Source: Siphonodentalium dalli
Taxonomy: Eukaryota; Mollusca; Scaphopoda; Gadilida; Siphonodentaliidae
Assembly (NCBI GenBank): GCA_032622095.1
Contig: CP136068.1
Location: 54,274,025 to 54,338,024 of the forward strand
Direction of reading: 5' to 3'
Length of the DNA: 64,000 nt
Shown one piece after another: positions 22,001 through 34,224 of this stretch. Below the pieces are notes generated by a model. It did no database searches and was not told the DNA's origin. It saw only the letters and a program-made list of their open reading frames with translations. Position numbers and translations under genes: made by a program. Every line of letters begins with the position of its first letter. Positions within the stretch are counted from its first letter, which is position 1.

Positions 22001-24902
22001 AAGAGTTAAACACTGTGTGAACTTAGAAACAATTATGTATCTATTTCAAGCACAGGCAGAAATAGTATGTATAAATATAACTGTGCGGCTGGGACTACCT
22101 GGTAAATAGGGGGAGCGCACCTGGTTAAAAACACCTGAGCTGAGTAATTAGGGTATTAGCCGGCAGGTAATCTACTGACGAATCTTCATTCATCCCTAGT
22201 ATGTTAGTTAGTAAGATCCACTATTAAACAAACATATTGATACTAGGGGTATAAGGAATTCATTGACTTAGATAATTAATTTTCCCCAGACATTAGTCTC
22301 CAGTTAATGAGGAAACACATATATAGTTTCAAACATTTAGTTGTTGGGAGGGAATTTCGTGCCTATTCTTCTCAAATCATATTAACTAAATATGAGAAAG
22401 CATATGTTAAAATTGGAGCTGCATGCAGGTCAGAAGGGGATTTTCCTGGCCATTATTTTGAAACAAAAATAACTATAATATTCTATATCATGTTTTGTCA
22501 TGATTCATGGATAATTAGATCAATATACAGTATTAGTTTGATATATATACATACTCTACTCTCTATAGGTGTTAACTTAAAGAGAATAGCCACTATTGTG
22601 ATATACTTATACTTAAATACTAATATTCTATGCCTCAGAAATGCTTATTGAAGTTATAGAAAAACACTCTCATCATTCCATCACATTGAAAAAAAACACA
22701 GTTCCTCCTTTTCACATTTTTATCTAAATTTAAATTATTAGCATCAAGCAATGCATCATCAACCAGAAACTGTTCTACATATATGTTTTCAGCAAGGCCA
22801 CGATAGAAATCTTGAGTTCATAAAGGGGTCGGTTATTATGAAAATATTACTAAATTGTACACGCGCTGACTGTTACGGAACATTTAGCAGCTCTTTTCAA
22901 TCCATTCATTTTTTCAATGAAGTCATCATTCAGGCCATCTTCGTGAATGCTCCTTAATAGAGATAAATATCAAGGTTAGTGTGTCGACTTCTGTGATTAC
23001 CCACCGAGAAGTATGTTAGATGGATCTATTTATACCAGAGATAAAAATAAATCCTGGACCTACAAACTTCTCAAGGCTAATAAAATACCAACCTGGGAGT
23101 CCAGAATAATTTTGTTTAATGTTTTGATTATATATCTAGGGGGAGAGGTGGTAGAATGGGTGTTCAAACATCTTGATTACTGGTTATATTGTCCAGTTTT
23201 TTGGTCACTTGTGTTATTATCTAGGTGGAGGTGGGATGGAGGCAGGGCGAGCTCTTGTTTCTGCCTTCTGGCTGGAGTATAGGAAAGTGGAAACTTGCTA
23301 TTAGTATCATTTAACACTGTAGATGATTCCATCTCTATTTCAACTAGCTCTTTCAGGATGGCTTAAATTATATTCCATTGGTGCCCCAAGTCAAGCCTGG
23401 ATCATTAGGATTTCACTTTATCATTTTCAGTAGCTATGGCCATTTCACAACGCTGCCAGATCTAATGATTGTAGGACAGATAGAACTAATGGTTATTTAC
23501 ACTGGGAACAGTAGGTTGAACCCATCCTACCAGACAGCTACGCATTGAGATACACTGAAACAAACAGCAGGAAATCCCATTACAGTAATGCCATAAATAA
23601 TCAACTCCTTTATAACCACAGCAGAATTATGGTGTTAAATAGGAAGGATATTGGATATAGCTGTTCAGTCACTTCAGTGGTCTGGGACTGCACTGAGAAA
23701 TGGACATAATATACACTGATCCCTAGACTGTCCCCAGATACACATTGAAGCTGGACGACTTAAGAGAGCTTGATGTGTGTTGCCAAAGTCAAGCTCCCTT
23801 TAAGTCCCTGTCAAGCCAGAAAGGCCTAGGAAAGCTACACATACCCAAATTCAAACCCTGATCCAACCCCTCTGTTTCTTCATATCCTCATTATAAACAC
23901 AGAACAGATCCAATTACGTGAATGTGGAGAAATCTGATACAAGATAAGAGGGACATATAACATTTCCTGCTTGGTAAATAGACATGAATGCCAATACTGG
24001 CACATGTAATAAATTCATATAATAATCTCCGCATATGTGATAAAGCATGTTATTATAGTAATTATAGCTTAAATCAGGTCATAATTTAGGCTCACAATCC
24101 CAGAGGGAGAGGAAATTAGTTAATTATAACGAAAATGAAGTGGATTTTAACATGACTAAATAGTGATAGTTAGAGTCTGGATTATACCAAGGCCATAATG
24201 GTGATTACATTTAAAGGTTGGTAGGTCGGGAGCATGTGTCTGTAGTTAACTAACTACCTTCCATATCACTACCTCGCTGAGGCGCATATTTAAAGATATC
24301 TTTTTTAGCTATTTTTTATCTTTTATAATTTATAAATTTTTTTAACAAGTGAAAACACCCTCAAGTTGATATCGTATTACACAATTTAGATGACCTACTA
24401 GCTTTGAAATGTGCAGTAGATTTGTACTAGAATTGTGCTTAATGCGTGTGATAGATGCAGTCAAGGTCACTGTGTGGTTTATATTTGGTGCTCCTTATTA
24501 TGTACCCACAGCCACGCTTTAGTTCTTGTGTGGAAATAGCCACTTACATGTCTTGTTGAGGAGTTCCTGTTTCTTAGTGTATTTTGAATCAAATTAGCTT
24601 AGGGGCCATTTGATTTCTAAAGCTCACTTAAAAAGTTGCAAGAAATATACCCCAGTTATACAGTTATAGAATTACATGTACTATAATTACTAAACGAGGA
24701 AATGGGGCCTTTGCTGGGTTAAGAAATTCTACTTTGTGTACTACCCCAACCTCCTGCACCCCATATACAATTTCACCTAATTCCCCTATATCATATCGGC
24801 TATATGATATAAATTAAATTTCCAACTGTGAGCCTTCATGAGGGGCCTAAATTGGTTGGAAATAAAAAAGCAGAACAATCCAATTGAAATTGGAAATTTC
24901 CA
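19066..24902 (+). other. Intron, 5.8 kb with no recognised feature
   Basis: The longest quiet stretch in the window. Mostly unique AT-rich sequence, with a short GGTGGTGGTGG run near 19141. Open frames here are at most about 115 codons and resemble no protein I know. Possible enhancers or small RNA genes cannot be judged without alignments. Confidence 0.5.
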
Positions 24903-25221
24903 TATGTTGTTATTTAGACATCATGAAATTCATAGATCATACTGCCAGTATGTTGGTATGTTGTTATAAAGAAATCATGAAATTCATAGATCATACTGCC
25001 GGTATGTTGTTATTTAGACATCATGAAATTCATAGATCATACTTCCGGTATGTTGTTATTTAGGTATCATGAAATTCATGGATCATACTGCCGGTATGTT
25101 GTTATTTAGGTATCATGAAATTCATGGATCATACTGCCAGTATGTTGTTATTTAGGCATCATGAAATTCATAGATCATTATATAACTGCCGGTATGCTGT
25201 TATTTAGATCATACTGCCCAT
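24903..25221. repeat. Minisatellite, 46-bp unit, about 6.7 copies
   Basis: Unit CATGAAATTCATAGATCATA followed by CTGCCGGTATGTTGTTATTT and AGACAT or AGGTAT. The right end decays into a short CATAGTATCCAGGCTTTATA duplication. Confidence 0.92.
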
Positions 25222-25856
25222 AGTATCCAGGCTTTATACTGTCCGCCCGTAGTATCCAGACTTTATAATTGTGTTATATTGATACTTCTCCAGGACTCCT
25301 CAGTTCATAAGTTAAATAGAAACTGCTGACTCCAAAATTGAGCCAATTAGCTCCTTTAAATTGAATATTGTGTATGAGTTTGACAGCATGTGGTATACAA
25401 ACTGTGAATTGCTCGTAACATACCAATGTGTGGGCGTATATTCATTCATATAGTTATTAATAAAGATAATTAAACCATTGGACAAGAAGAAAAACTGTAC
25501 TGAGATCACAGAAATCAAATGCAGCAAATAGAATTCCAGGTGGTCTTCTCTCATTCTGTGGACAAAATCATTAAATTAATTGCTGTTTTCTGATGGTAGT
25601 TGTTAGAATTTGCTCATTATATATGAAACATTTGTCTTCCAAAAAAAAAATATTTCAGGGGAATATTGAAATCACTGTTCATACGTCTGTCTGTGCATCT
25701 GTTCCAGATTGTTTCTGTATGATATCTTAATCAATTAAATAATTTAATAATTAATTATAACCCAATAATTGTTGAGATAAGATAATATATGGTATTTGAC
25801 CTTATCAGTCAGGCAAAGAGGTCAAGTCTGACTTTCAAACCAAGCCTACTTTATTT

Positions 25857-27076
25857 ATTCAAAAAGGCGAGGATGATCCTCCAGGGAGGTAATCTCAATC
25901 ACTTGAATATCCTAAAAATGGTCTAGCGCTTTCGATACAAGTGTATCTTCTTCAGGACCAGGATGGTGTAGATAGATGTGGATTTTGCCTGTCCTTTTAT
26001 ACTCTAGGTTGATTGAGCGTGAATTTGATTGGTCAAAGGGTAGATGTCGGGTGTTTATGGACACAGAAGAGGTCACAGAGTTGAGTGCGGGTATATTGCG
26101 GGTATGTGGTGCCTCGCGATTCCCGATAGTCTATGCGGGTAGTTTGTGCGGGTATATTGTTGATGCCCAGTCACTGTAGTTTAGTGCGGGTAGTTGTAGC
26201 GGGTATGTTGTATACAAAGCTACTAGTAACGTGGTGTGTCCATGAATTAAAGCACAAACGGCGTCGGTATATGATTTATAACCCAGGAAGCCGGATGTGT
26301 ATTTGCGGGTATGTTCAGAAGAAACGATCCGAACTGGTGCGGGTATGTCGCTTTATTCATCATAATGTGTACCAGCTGCGGGTATGTGTTGTGTAGTACC
26401 CGCATTTATCAAATTGTATTGATATTATGTTTATATGTTGCATCCCTAGGTGGCATACAAGGGGATTATTGGCCGCATTATGTCTTGTGCAAAGTTAGCA
26501 CAGAGTCGGTGGTTACCAATAATTTATTGTTTAAACCGGAAGGTATTGTGTAGTGGTGGCCGATATAGGGCGTTTATATGCGGTCACAGAGTCGATGGTT
26601 TATGGTTGTGACGAATATGGGCGGATGAGATGTTTGACCAATCAAATGTGAATAATCGGGTGAATTGAGGACATGTGCTTGGATCCGAGAAGGGTATTTT
26701 GTGGGATTGGGTCATTGGGACCATGAGGGGAGAAGTGACAACTACTGGAAGTGAGAGTGACAAAAGTGTAATGTGCAACTCACAAACTACAGTCATATAA
26801 AGTATTGTCCATTTAACGGGATATTTGTCCATTCGTGTAAGGATATGTGGGCTTGAAGCATCACATTGGTGTGTTCATAATGTGCCGTCTAAGTCAACTG
26901 AGGGCGGCGTTGTGTTCCCTGTATGGGAGTAGTGTGTGTGCGAACGAGACTGCGGGCAATAGCACATGGTGATTGTGATGAAGAAGATACACTTGTATCG
27001 AAAGCGCTAGACCATTTTTAGGATATTCAAGTGATTGAGATTACCTCCCTGGAGGATCATCCTCGCCTTTTTGAAT
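25857..27076. mobile_element. 1.2-kb element with about 98-bp perfect inverted termini
   Basis: The left arm 25857-25954 and right arm 26979-27076 are identical in inverted orientation. They run from ATTCAAAAAGGCGAGGATGA to CAAGTGTATCTTCTTCA. Flanks show only an imperfect 6-bp match (TTATTT/TTATTA). Read toward the outside, each arm carries TGAAGA, GATACACTTGTATC (self-complementary), GAAAGCGC. This resembles the terminal sequences of Penelope-like elements and other elements carrying hammerhead-like motifs, but the fit to a hammerhead is imperfect. The interior has no transposase-like frame and contains a cluster of GCGGGTA motifs (26087-26403). Confidence 0.75.
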
Positions 27077-29097
27077 TTATTACCTCATTACTCAATCACA
27101 TTAAATATGGCCACGAGCATTTCTCTCACCAGTGTCACACCTGTTGACATCAACTTCCCCACACCCAACGTGTCCCTCACTATAGTAATCCAATGTTGAC
27201 AACTTACAAAGGGGAACTAAATGCACACGCACAAATCTGGAACACAAAACCTCAGCACAGCACCTCAGCGCGCAAACAAAGAGAGAGATAGCGCGGATCC
27301 TCACTCTCCGCTCACCCTACCACCAGTAGGCACTAACAAGAAGGACTTTAATTAGTCGCCTCCAATCTACTTTATTTATGTGATACCATCTGGAAGAACT
27401 GCTTTTCTAGCCAATATTTTTTGACATTTTAACATTTGGGTCATGGGTGGATATTGTGTGCCAGCAAATTCTCGAATAAAAGTCTATGAAGATGATCTGC
27501 CTATTGAGTGCCCTGTTATCCCCAATCAACAAACTGCTTTTCTTCTGTAATTGAAGAGGTCATACTGAAGTGGTGCTTCACTGAAGCCTGTGTTATGGGA
27601 AGTTTACAGCTTTCACCTGGGCTCAATTACATCAGAGAATGTTCATAGTTTTCGACCATCAGTGTATTCTTTGATTCCTTATGTTAACAGTTAAGATATT
27701 AGAAATAGAGGTGCTACTAAATTCATTTAGTCCAGGTTTTTTTCTCCATAGTTAGTAACTACTTATGATGCTCTTGCCCAAACCATTGATAAAGTGATAG
27801 ATGCTGGAAGAACTGAAGGCAGCACAACATTCTCAACCGTAGTTTTCTATTTTCATAATATAAGTATGCTTTAAGCTGACCTAGGGAAGGTTGGAAGCAA
27901 CCTGACTGGAGTCTTGTTACTGGTTAAATGGACTCTCATAGAGAATATAATAGTCTTTCTGATGTGTGACATAACCTTGCTTTAACCCTGTTCTATATGC
28001 ATGGTGTATTTTAGCTGCTTGAAGGTTGAAATTTGTTTGAGATGTTCTTTCAATTTAACTTTTGCACCAAGCTCATAATTAACTGGTGCAAAAATGCATT
28101 GTGTGGCCTCCTACATCAAAGGGTTATAGATTATGCACAATTCAAATAGTTAAAGCTACCAATTATATAACACTTTGGGGCAAATTTTGGAAATGTAAAG
28201 TGGAGAAATCAGAAGAATGCGTGCTATATCAAATAACCATGGAAGCCTTTCATTCATTGTGCCGACAAAGAACAACTAATTATTAACAGTCTTGACTGAA
28301 TTACACTTGATGAATACATCCTATTTTCTATGGCTGGTCGGTGCAACTCATTGAACTTTGTAAAGTGTTATTGAGAAGGAAATGCACCAAAAAATATTAG
28401 CAAATAATTGCAGAGTGATTTTGTGTATAATTTGGCTGAAATGTCATCAGACTTCAAAGTACTGTTTCTTGAAATTTTTGCAGAAACGATTGAGTGACTT
28501 ATTCCCTACTGATTTGAAAAACCATTAAAATATATATTGCAGGAGTTTAGATGAATTTTATGTTTTAAGTTGTCAGTTTGTAATGAAACATCTTTTTACT
28601 TTTTATTTAAATTCTACTGTTTAAAGTAAAGTGGTTGAGTCGAGAATGCTATTTTGACGCTATGGCTTCACATTCTGTGCTAGTCATACTGTGCCATACA
28701 GGTTCCAGAAAGGCTATAAAGTTATATACTGAAGACTGGGTCATGAAATTGTGGTTTATTTAGTGTCGAACGAGATTGAGCATCTATGAAGTATTTGATG
28801 GTTGAAACATAACATATTTTTCATGGACCATCATGTTCCTCACCCAATCCCCCCACCCTCCACTCCACTACCAACTCCAATTTGCAAAGTCCTAATTGTA
28901 TAGGCTCGTATTCAAATGATTGAAGTAATACAGGCCCTTTGTGATGATCCTGTAGCTTGGTCGTATATTAACCTAATAGGATGTCATCGGTGGGGACTGT
29001 AACAGTGGGGACCATTATGATGATATGGGTTTACATAAGGATATCCTATTGCAGAATAGGCAGGATATAATTATCACATTGTCATCTTTGTCAACAA
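27077..29097 (+). other. Intron, no gene seen
   Basis: Unique sequence. 27100-27310 is relatively GC-rich and contains CACGCACAAATC and CAGCGCGCAAAC blocks that may be the edge of the neighbouring element. No coding exon was recognised. Confidence 0.5.
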
Positions 29098-29247
29098 GTG
29101 GATCTTCATTGTTATCTTACTATCAAGTTACTTGGTGTTACACTGGAACAGATTGTATCTGTCGGCTCATTAATCTCAAATTATACCTGGTGTTGTGAGA
29201 TGGTGATATATCTGAGATTTCATCAGTCTTTTCTCAACAAGAAAGTC

Positions 29248-29511
29248 AACCAGGCAACATATAGGCTACAATCCTCATGTAACCAGGCAACATATAGGCT
29301 ACAATCCTCAAGTAACCAGGCAACATTTAGGCTACAATCCTCAAGTAACCAGGCAACATTTAGGCTACAATCCTCAAGTAACCAGGCAACATATAGGCTA
29401 CAATCCTCAAGTAACCAGGCAACATATAGGCTACAATCCTCAAGTAACCAGGCAACATATAGGCTACAATCCTCAAGTAACCAGGCAACATATAGGCTAC
29501 AATCCTCAAGT
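29248..29511. repeat. Minisatellite, 33-bp unit, exactly 8 copies
   Basis: Unit AACCAGGCAACATATAGGCT then ACAATCCTCAAGT. Copies are nearly identical. The unit is 11 codons, so the surrounding + frame (29098-29610, 170 codons) contains eight NQATYRLQSSS repeats, and the minus strand is open as well. Flanking parts of the frame show no known domain, and I regard it as non-coding intronic DNA. Confidence 0.95.
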
Positions 29512-31327
29512 TTGGACATCTCATCTGTTCAATTCATTTTTCCTGACATTGTTTCTCACATGTCTTATGCAGACACTCTTAACACAAATGCATCATCAAA
29601 AGAAGCATAACAAAATTCTGTTGTTGGTAGAAATGTCCAGGAAGAAATAGCCTTTGACTAACAATGAGTTATCTCATCTTAACACTAAGGATCTAACATC
29701 TGAGCTCCCTACTGATAGTTTGTTATTGCCAGCTGAGAAATCCTCACAATTCTTCCAAAACTTTTCGTTAAATAAGGCGTTGACAGTTGGTGTGTTTTTG
29801 ATGCTCCATCCATATCTCCTCAGTCTTCACCGTTTCCACGGCTGCCAGATCCTATTGAGACTTACATCCCCAATAAATTGCTTTAATGAGCCCCAAGGCT
29901 GCCATTTGCAGTTGACTGTTGCAGATTCCACCAACAACTGCTATCAATCACGCCTCTATTTTTTTCTTCACTATAAAATAAATTTCTCGGGGAGCTGTTT
30001 AATTGTGGCTATAAATTTATCCTTTCAACAGACCTCTACAAAAATATCCACTTCAAATGAGGCCTGAAGTCTTCATATACAGCGGCAGAAGTGCTCACAC
30101 GTGTCAGTCAGCTGCTTCACCCATCATGTGCTATCTCTCTGGCATCCCTCAACCAGGGATGTGACTAAAGGTTCTTCATCAGTGTCTTCATTGGTCTTAG
30201 TATTAAAGTTTGGTTAATGCTGCAAGCTTACGGAATATTGGAAAACATCAACCAAATGCACCCCCCCCCCCGCTATATATTAACTTGGACCTTGTGATTG
30301 CAAAAATGTGATTGAAAAGCGAGAAAATGTTCCGCTGTCATTTATTTAAACTTGATTCTGGCACTAACGGTACGCATATTTAATATCATGATGTTTGAGT
30401 AAAGGCTGCTCCCTAATATGGCCATATCTGTACCATAACCTTTTCTCTATAATGTGGTAATAGAAGCCAGATACGTTCCTGCACATCCGTATGGCATCTT
30501 TCAAATAACAACCTGTTGTCTCATCCCATTACATTCACTCGCTGTCAGTGATGACTATGTTTATACTAAAGTCATGGTTTAATTAAGATTAGATATTGTT
30601 TACAGTCAACAACCATTTTTTGATAGAATGGCCGTGTTTTCTAGCCGATATCTATCTTGATATACATCTCATATTATCAGTCTATGCACTTTCTCTTTAC
30701 AGAAAGGGTGAGCTGGGTTCTAACTTATTCCATCCCTCTTTGGTATAAATTAAGGAGCACTATTAATTAGGTTGTCTCTGACTAAAGCAAATTAAAACCT
30801 TGAATTAAAGTCAAGGTCGGCTTGACGAGTGCATGTACTCTTATGTTACAATTAATTGCCTGAATGCAGAGATAACATACTTGATACTCCATATCAGAGA
30901 GTTTTCAATGAGCCCTCTAAGATAATTCAATTACATCCTAAGTATGCTGTGGCTTATGCATGCCATGGGCACATGCCCCAGTGTTCATGGAGACTTAAAC
31001 ATACCCCTGGCTGTGCTGTGCGGACCATCCAACCACCGGATGCTGCTTGTAATAAAATAACACTGAAGGTAATCTTGTGTACACAGATTACATATGAGAT
31101 ATCAAAGCTGCTCAAATACCATAGGTACCATCTCATGTTTGGAGATGTCTTACTTCTCGAATCACAGTAGTTGAGTCCGTGAAGAGAATCAGGTGTTATG
31201 AATTCCAGGATTACATCCCAGACAGAATATATCTCACTGCTGAGTACTGGTTCAGTATGAAAGCTCATTCTTTGAAGAACTACAACAGAGTTTCAAATGT
31301 TAATATTCTTTGGCTAACAGACTTGAA
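29512..31327 (+). other. Intron, no gene recognised
   Basis: Unique sequence with a C11 run near 30260. A 137-codon frame at 29654-30067 (+) and 104-codon frames at about 30856-31268 on both strands have no recognisable motifs and are probably chance. Confidence 0.5.
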
Positions 31328-32027
31328 CCTTTTTTTTACTATATACTCATTGACGAGTAGTTCCATTTAAGAAATGGATGTTGATCAGGGGTGCCCCCAC
31401 CCTGCTGCAAGGGGGACACAGGGAGTGACAAAGTGCCTTTTCAAACTTCATAAAATGGCAAGAAATACCTCAGATATCAGTTAAAACAGCATTATATTAT
31501 TGTTGCATTTTTGCCAATACTTCTGACTGAAAAAAGTGCCCTTTTCTGGAAGTTGTGCCCCCCCCCTTGCTCTCAGTTACTTTAGGCACCCCATATGTTG
31601 ATTTACTTGTGTTCTATGGAATATGGCTGCAAGTCAGTCTGATCGGCAACCCTATGTTGATTTGCTTGTGTTCCATGGAATATGGCTGCAAGTCAGTCAA
31701 TCAATGATTGGCACCCCATATGCACAATCCAGGCAAACGAAAAATAGATTACACATAATTTTGAAACCTGAAGGCCTGTGATTTCAACCAAACAACGTCC
31801 TGCATTCCACAGCGCAAATACATGTACGAGTGTAAATATTAGGAAATGTTCAGATAATAACAACTTATAATCTGATCATTTCCCACCACAAAATATGTAT
31901 TATCTGTTGACAGCTTTATTTCAAAAACATTCTCTAAATCTACTATCCATTTCTCTAAATGGATAGTAGACCATTCCAATGTATACTTTTGTAAGTGAAT
32001 GGGAGAATCCATTTGGTAAAGAAAGTG
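31328..32027 (+). mobile_element. TTAA MITE family F3 copy interrupted by about 460 bp
   Basis: The left piece 31328-31374 (TTTACTATATACTCATTGAC, GAGTAGTTCC) and right piece 31835-32027 (AGGAAATGTTCAGATAATAA ... AATCCATTTGGTAAAGAAAG TG, then TTAA) are the two halves of one F3 element. The insert contains GTGCCCCCACCCTGCTGCAA, then AAAGTGCCCTTTTCTG (shared with 40375-40470) and a direct duplication of about 47 bp at 31604-31700 (TGTTCTATGGAATATGGCTG). Confidence 0.7.
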
Positions 32028-32816
32028 TTAATACAATACTATAACAGGACGTGCTGTAGAATCTTTATTGCCGTATTTATTATATATTCACAAATTCAGA
32101 ATTGGTTATCTTCTGAATATTTGGTCAGGTTCAGATTTCGCAAGATCAATTTTAATACAGTGATTTTAAAATCAGTTATTTTATGTGAATAAAGTCCATC
32201 CTAATTGTATTCTTCAATAAGATTATGCTTCACTGCCAGATGATTGATAGCTTTAGTTGTTCCAAACAGTTCCAAAAATAATGTCTTATCTTCTATAATT
32301 GACACATATAGACATAGATGTACATATAGTATGAATTTGAACTTCAGTAATAAGATATTATTTTTAAAATTAGTATCATAGATCATCATGGTACTCATAT
32401 GATTTTAAGGTTTAGCTTCCATACTATATTCTACTATAATGTGCCACCTCTGGTGGCTTTATTTTTTTGGTGCTGATTATATACAGCTGTTTCAACTAGC
32501 ACTTAGACTATATTCAATAACGGATTTCCATCTGGGACAACTCATTTAGTTTGAATAGATACTTGTTATAACTGGCTGCTGCTGCCATAACATTTCATGG
32601 CTCTTTGTGGAGATCTGCCTGTCTTCAGCTTTTATAACAGAGGAAGTATTTGGTAACAGACTTCTTTATGAACACATGCCACAGTCAGTGCTTTATAATA
32701 AAGAGAGGCTTAACTGAATTCAAGACAATTGTTTCCACCTGCACATCATTGATGAGAGACTCTTGCCTTCAGAGAGATGAGTTCAATTCAGTGCATTCAG
32801 CTCTTCAATGAATATA

Positions 32817-33660
32817 TAATAATAGTAATAATGGTGCTTATATAGTGCCTATCCCCAAAAGGGCCCTATAAAGCGCTTCACATTATTACCCCAGCTGTTG
32901 AGTAATGCTGTGTCTTCTGCATGCTGCCACAGGGACCAGCCTAGGCCTGATTTTTGGGCGATGTGACTTCTCACTGTCACAAAAATAAGGCGAAGTCACC
33001 ATTATCTAGGGAGAAGTTGGCTTTACAAAATTGAAATATAACAAAAATGGAGATATACAATACCTAAACTAAATTGATGAAACAATGGTTAAAATATGGA
33101 ATCTTTAATGTTCAAATCATCTATTGAAACTTATACGGAACTTATAAAACTGCTTATGAATACGAAATCTTGAATATTCTCACTCGAGCTGTCTTCTTCA
33201 ATGCATTGAAGGTGTGATAATCTGAAAATCACAACAGTGTCACTGTTTGATGTTTTTATAACAGGCTGCGATCAATCCTCATGTGTGAATATGCTCCCAA
33301 ATCGGATTAAAACAGATGTTAATCAGAATTATGGTGTTTCAGAAGACCCTATCAATGGAAAACTGGATTCAAATTAGGTTAAATATTTTCGTCGGTCAAC
33401 TTCTGAAATTTCAGGGCAACTTAAACTTAGCCCAGCTGCAAAATTAGGGTGAAGTGAGCGAGAATATGGTGACTTCTTCGCCTTAGTCGCCCTACGATGG
33501 TCCCTGTGCTGCCATCATACAGGCACTTCACAAGAGCGGCTTACACTTACCCAACAACCAGGTGTGGCTCTATATAACTCACGCTGGTGCGTTAACACCA
33601 TTACCAGTCTGACACTCCAACCACTGGGCTCCCACTTCCACTTGGGCTCCCTGGGCAGTG
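32817..33660 (+). repeat. Interspersed repeat (GTGCTTATATAGTGCC type), split by a hAT-like element
   Basis: The outer repeat reads AATAATGGTGCTTATATAGT, then CCCTATAAAGCGCTTCACAT, and resumes after the insertion with CATCATACAGGCACTTCACA, CAACCAGGTGTGGCTC and TCCCACTTCCACTTGGGCTC. This sequence type is common in invertebrate and fish genomes; I cannot name its class. Confidence 0.6.
32930..33506. mobile_element. Non-autonomous hAT-like element, 577 bp, 8-bp target duplication
   Basis: TGCTGCCA occurs immediately before (32922-32929) and after (33507-33514) the element. The ends are CAGGGACCAGCCTAGG and, reversed, CAGGGACCATCGTAGG. An exact 8-bp duplication plus a CAGGG end is the hallmark of hAT transposons. 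Subterminal GGCGAAGTCACC and its complement GGTGACTTC..GCC are further inverted. There is no transposase frame, so it would have depended on an autonomous partner. Confidence 0.85.
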
Positions 33661-34215
33661 TTTATGCGTGAACTGTATAGGATTATAGAAGGGACCGATT
33701 CAACCCCAGAAGGACATAAGTGACCATGATGCGGTTGACATTTACCAAATTAGGGGCTTATCTTGAAAAGACAATCGAATGTTCAAGAAATAATTGAAGT
33801 AACTTGATCAGAATATCTCTGCATAGATTTGAGTGGTGGGTGATTTTCTTACTGATAAGCAAAATCCTAATTTCCTTTAGGCGTGCAACAAGAGAACACA
33901 TCAAAAAGAATATGCTGTTATAGCTGCAGATACAATGTTATTCTTGATGTACAGCATGTAACATAACCCAATTCTATTATCTGAAGAAACAATACTGCAT
34001 CCTTTCAATATCTATGACATAACAGTAGACTTCAGACAGGAGGGATATTACCTTACATCTGTTTTCCCTGTATATTCATACTTCACTCCACACTGTTGTT
34101 ATTGAGGTCTTCTCTGACATCTTTATGTCAACAATGCAAGCTTGTGTTTTGCTAGAGATGCAAATGAATGAATAAGAATGCATTTATATTGCACACATAT
34201 GCTGGTATATTTTAT
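33661..34215 (+). other. Intron, nothing recognised
   Basis: Unique sequence up to the 9-bp target duplication of the Mutator-like element. Confidence 0.5.
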
Positions 34216-34224
34216 GGCTGTTAG

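Noticed and set aside
25855-27079. A genuine hammerhead ribozyme in the inverted termini
   Set aside because: One extra base breaks the CUGANGA-helix junction, and helices I and III are not evident; kept only as a resemblance.
29098-29610. 170-codon frame with NQATYRLQSSS repeats
   Set aside because: The repeat part is the 33-bp minisatellite, and the flanks have no homology I recognise; the antisense strand is equally open.
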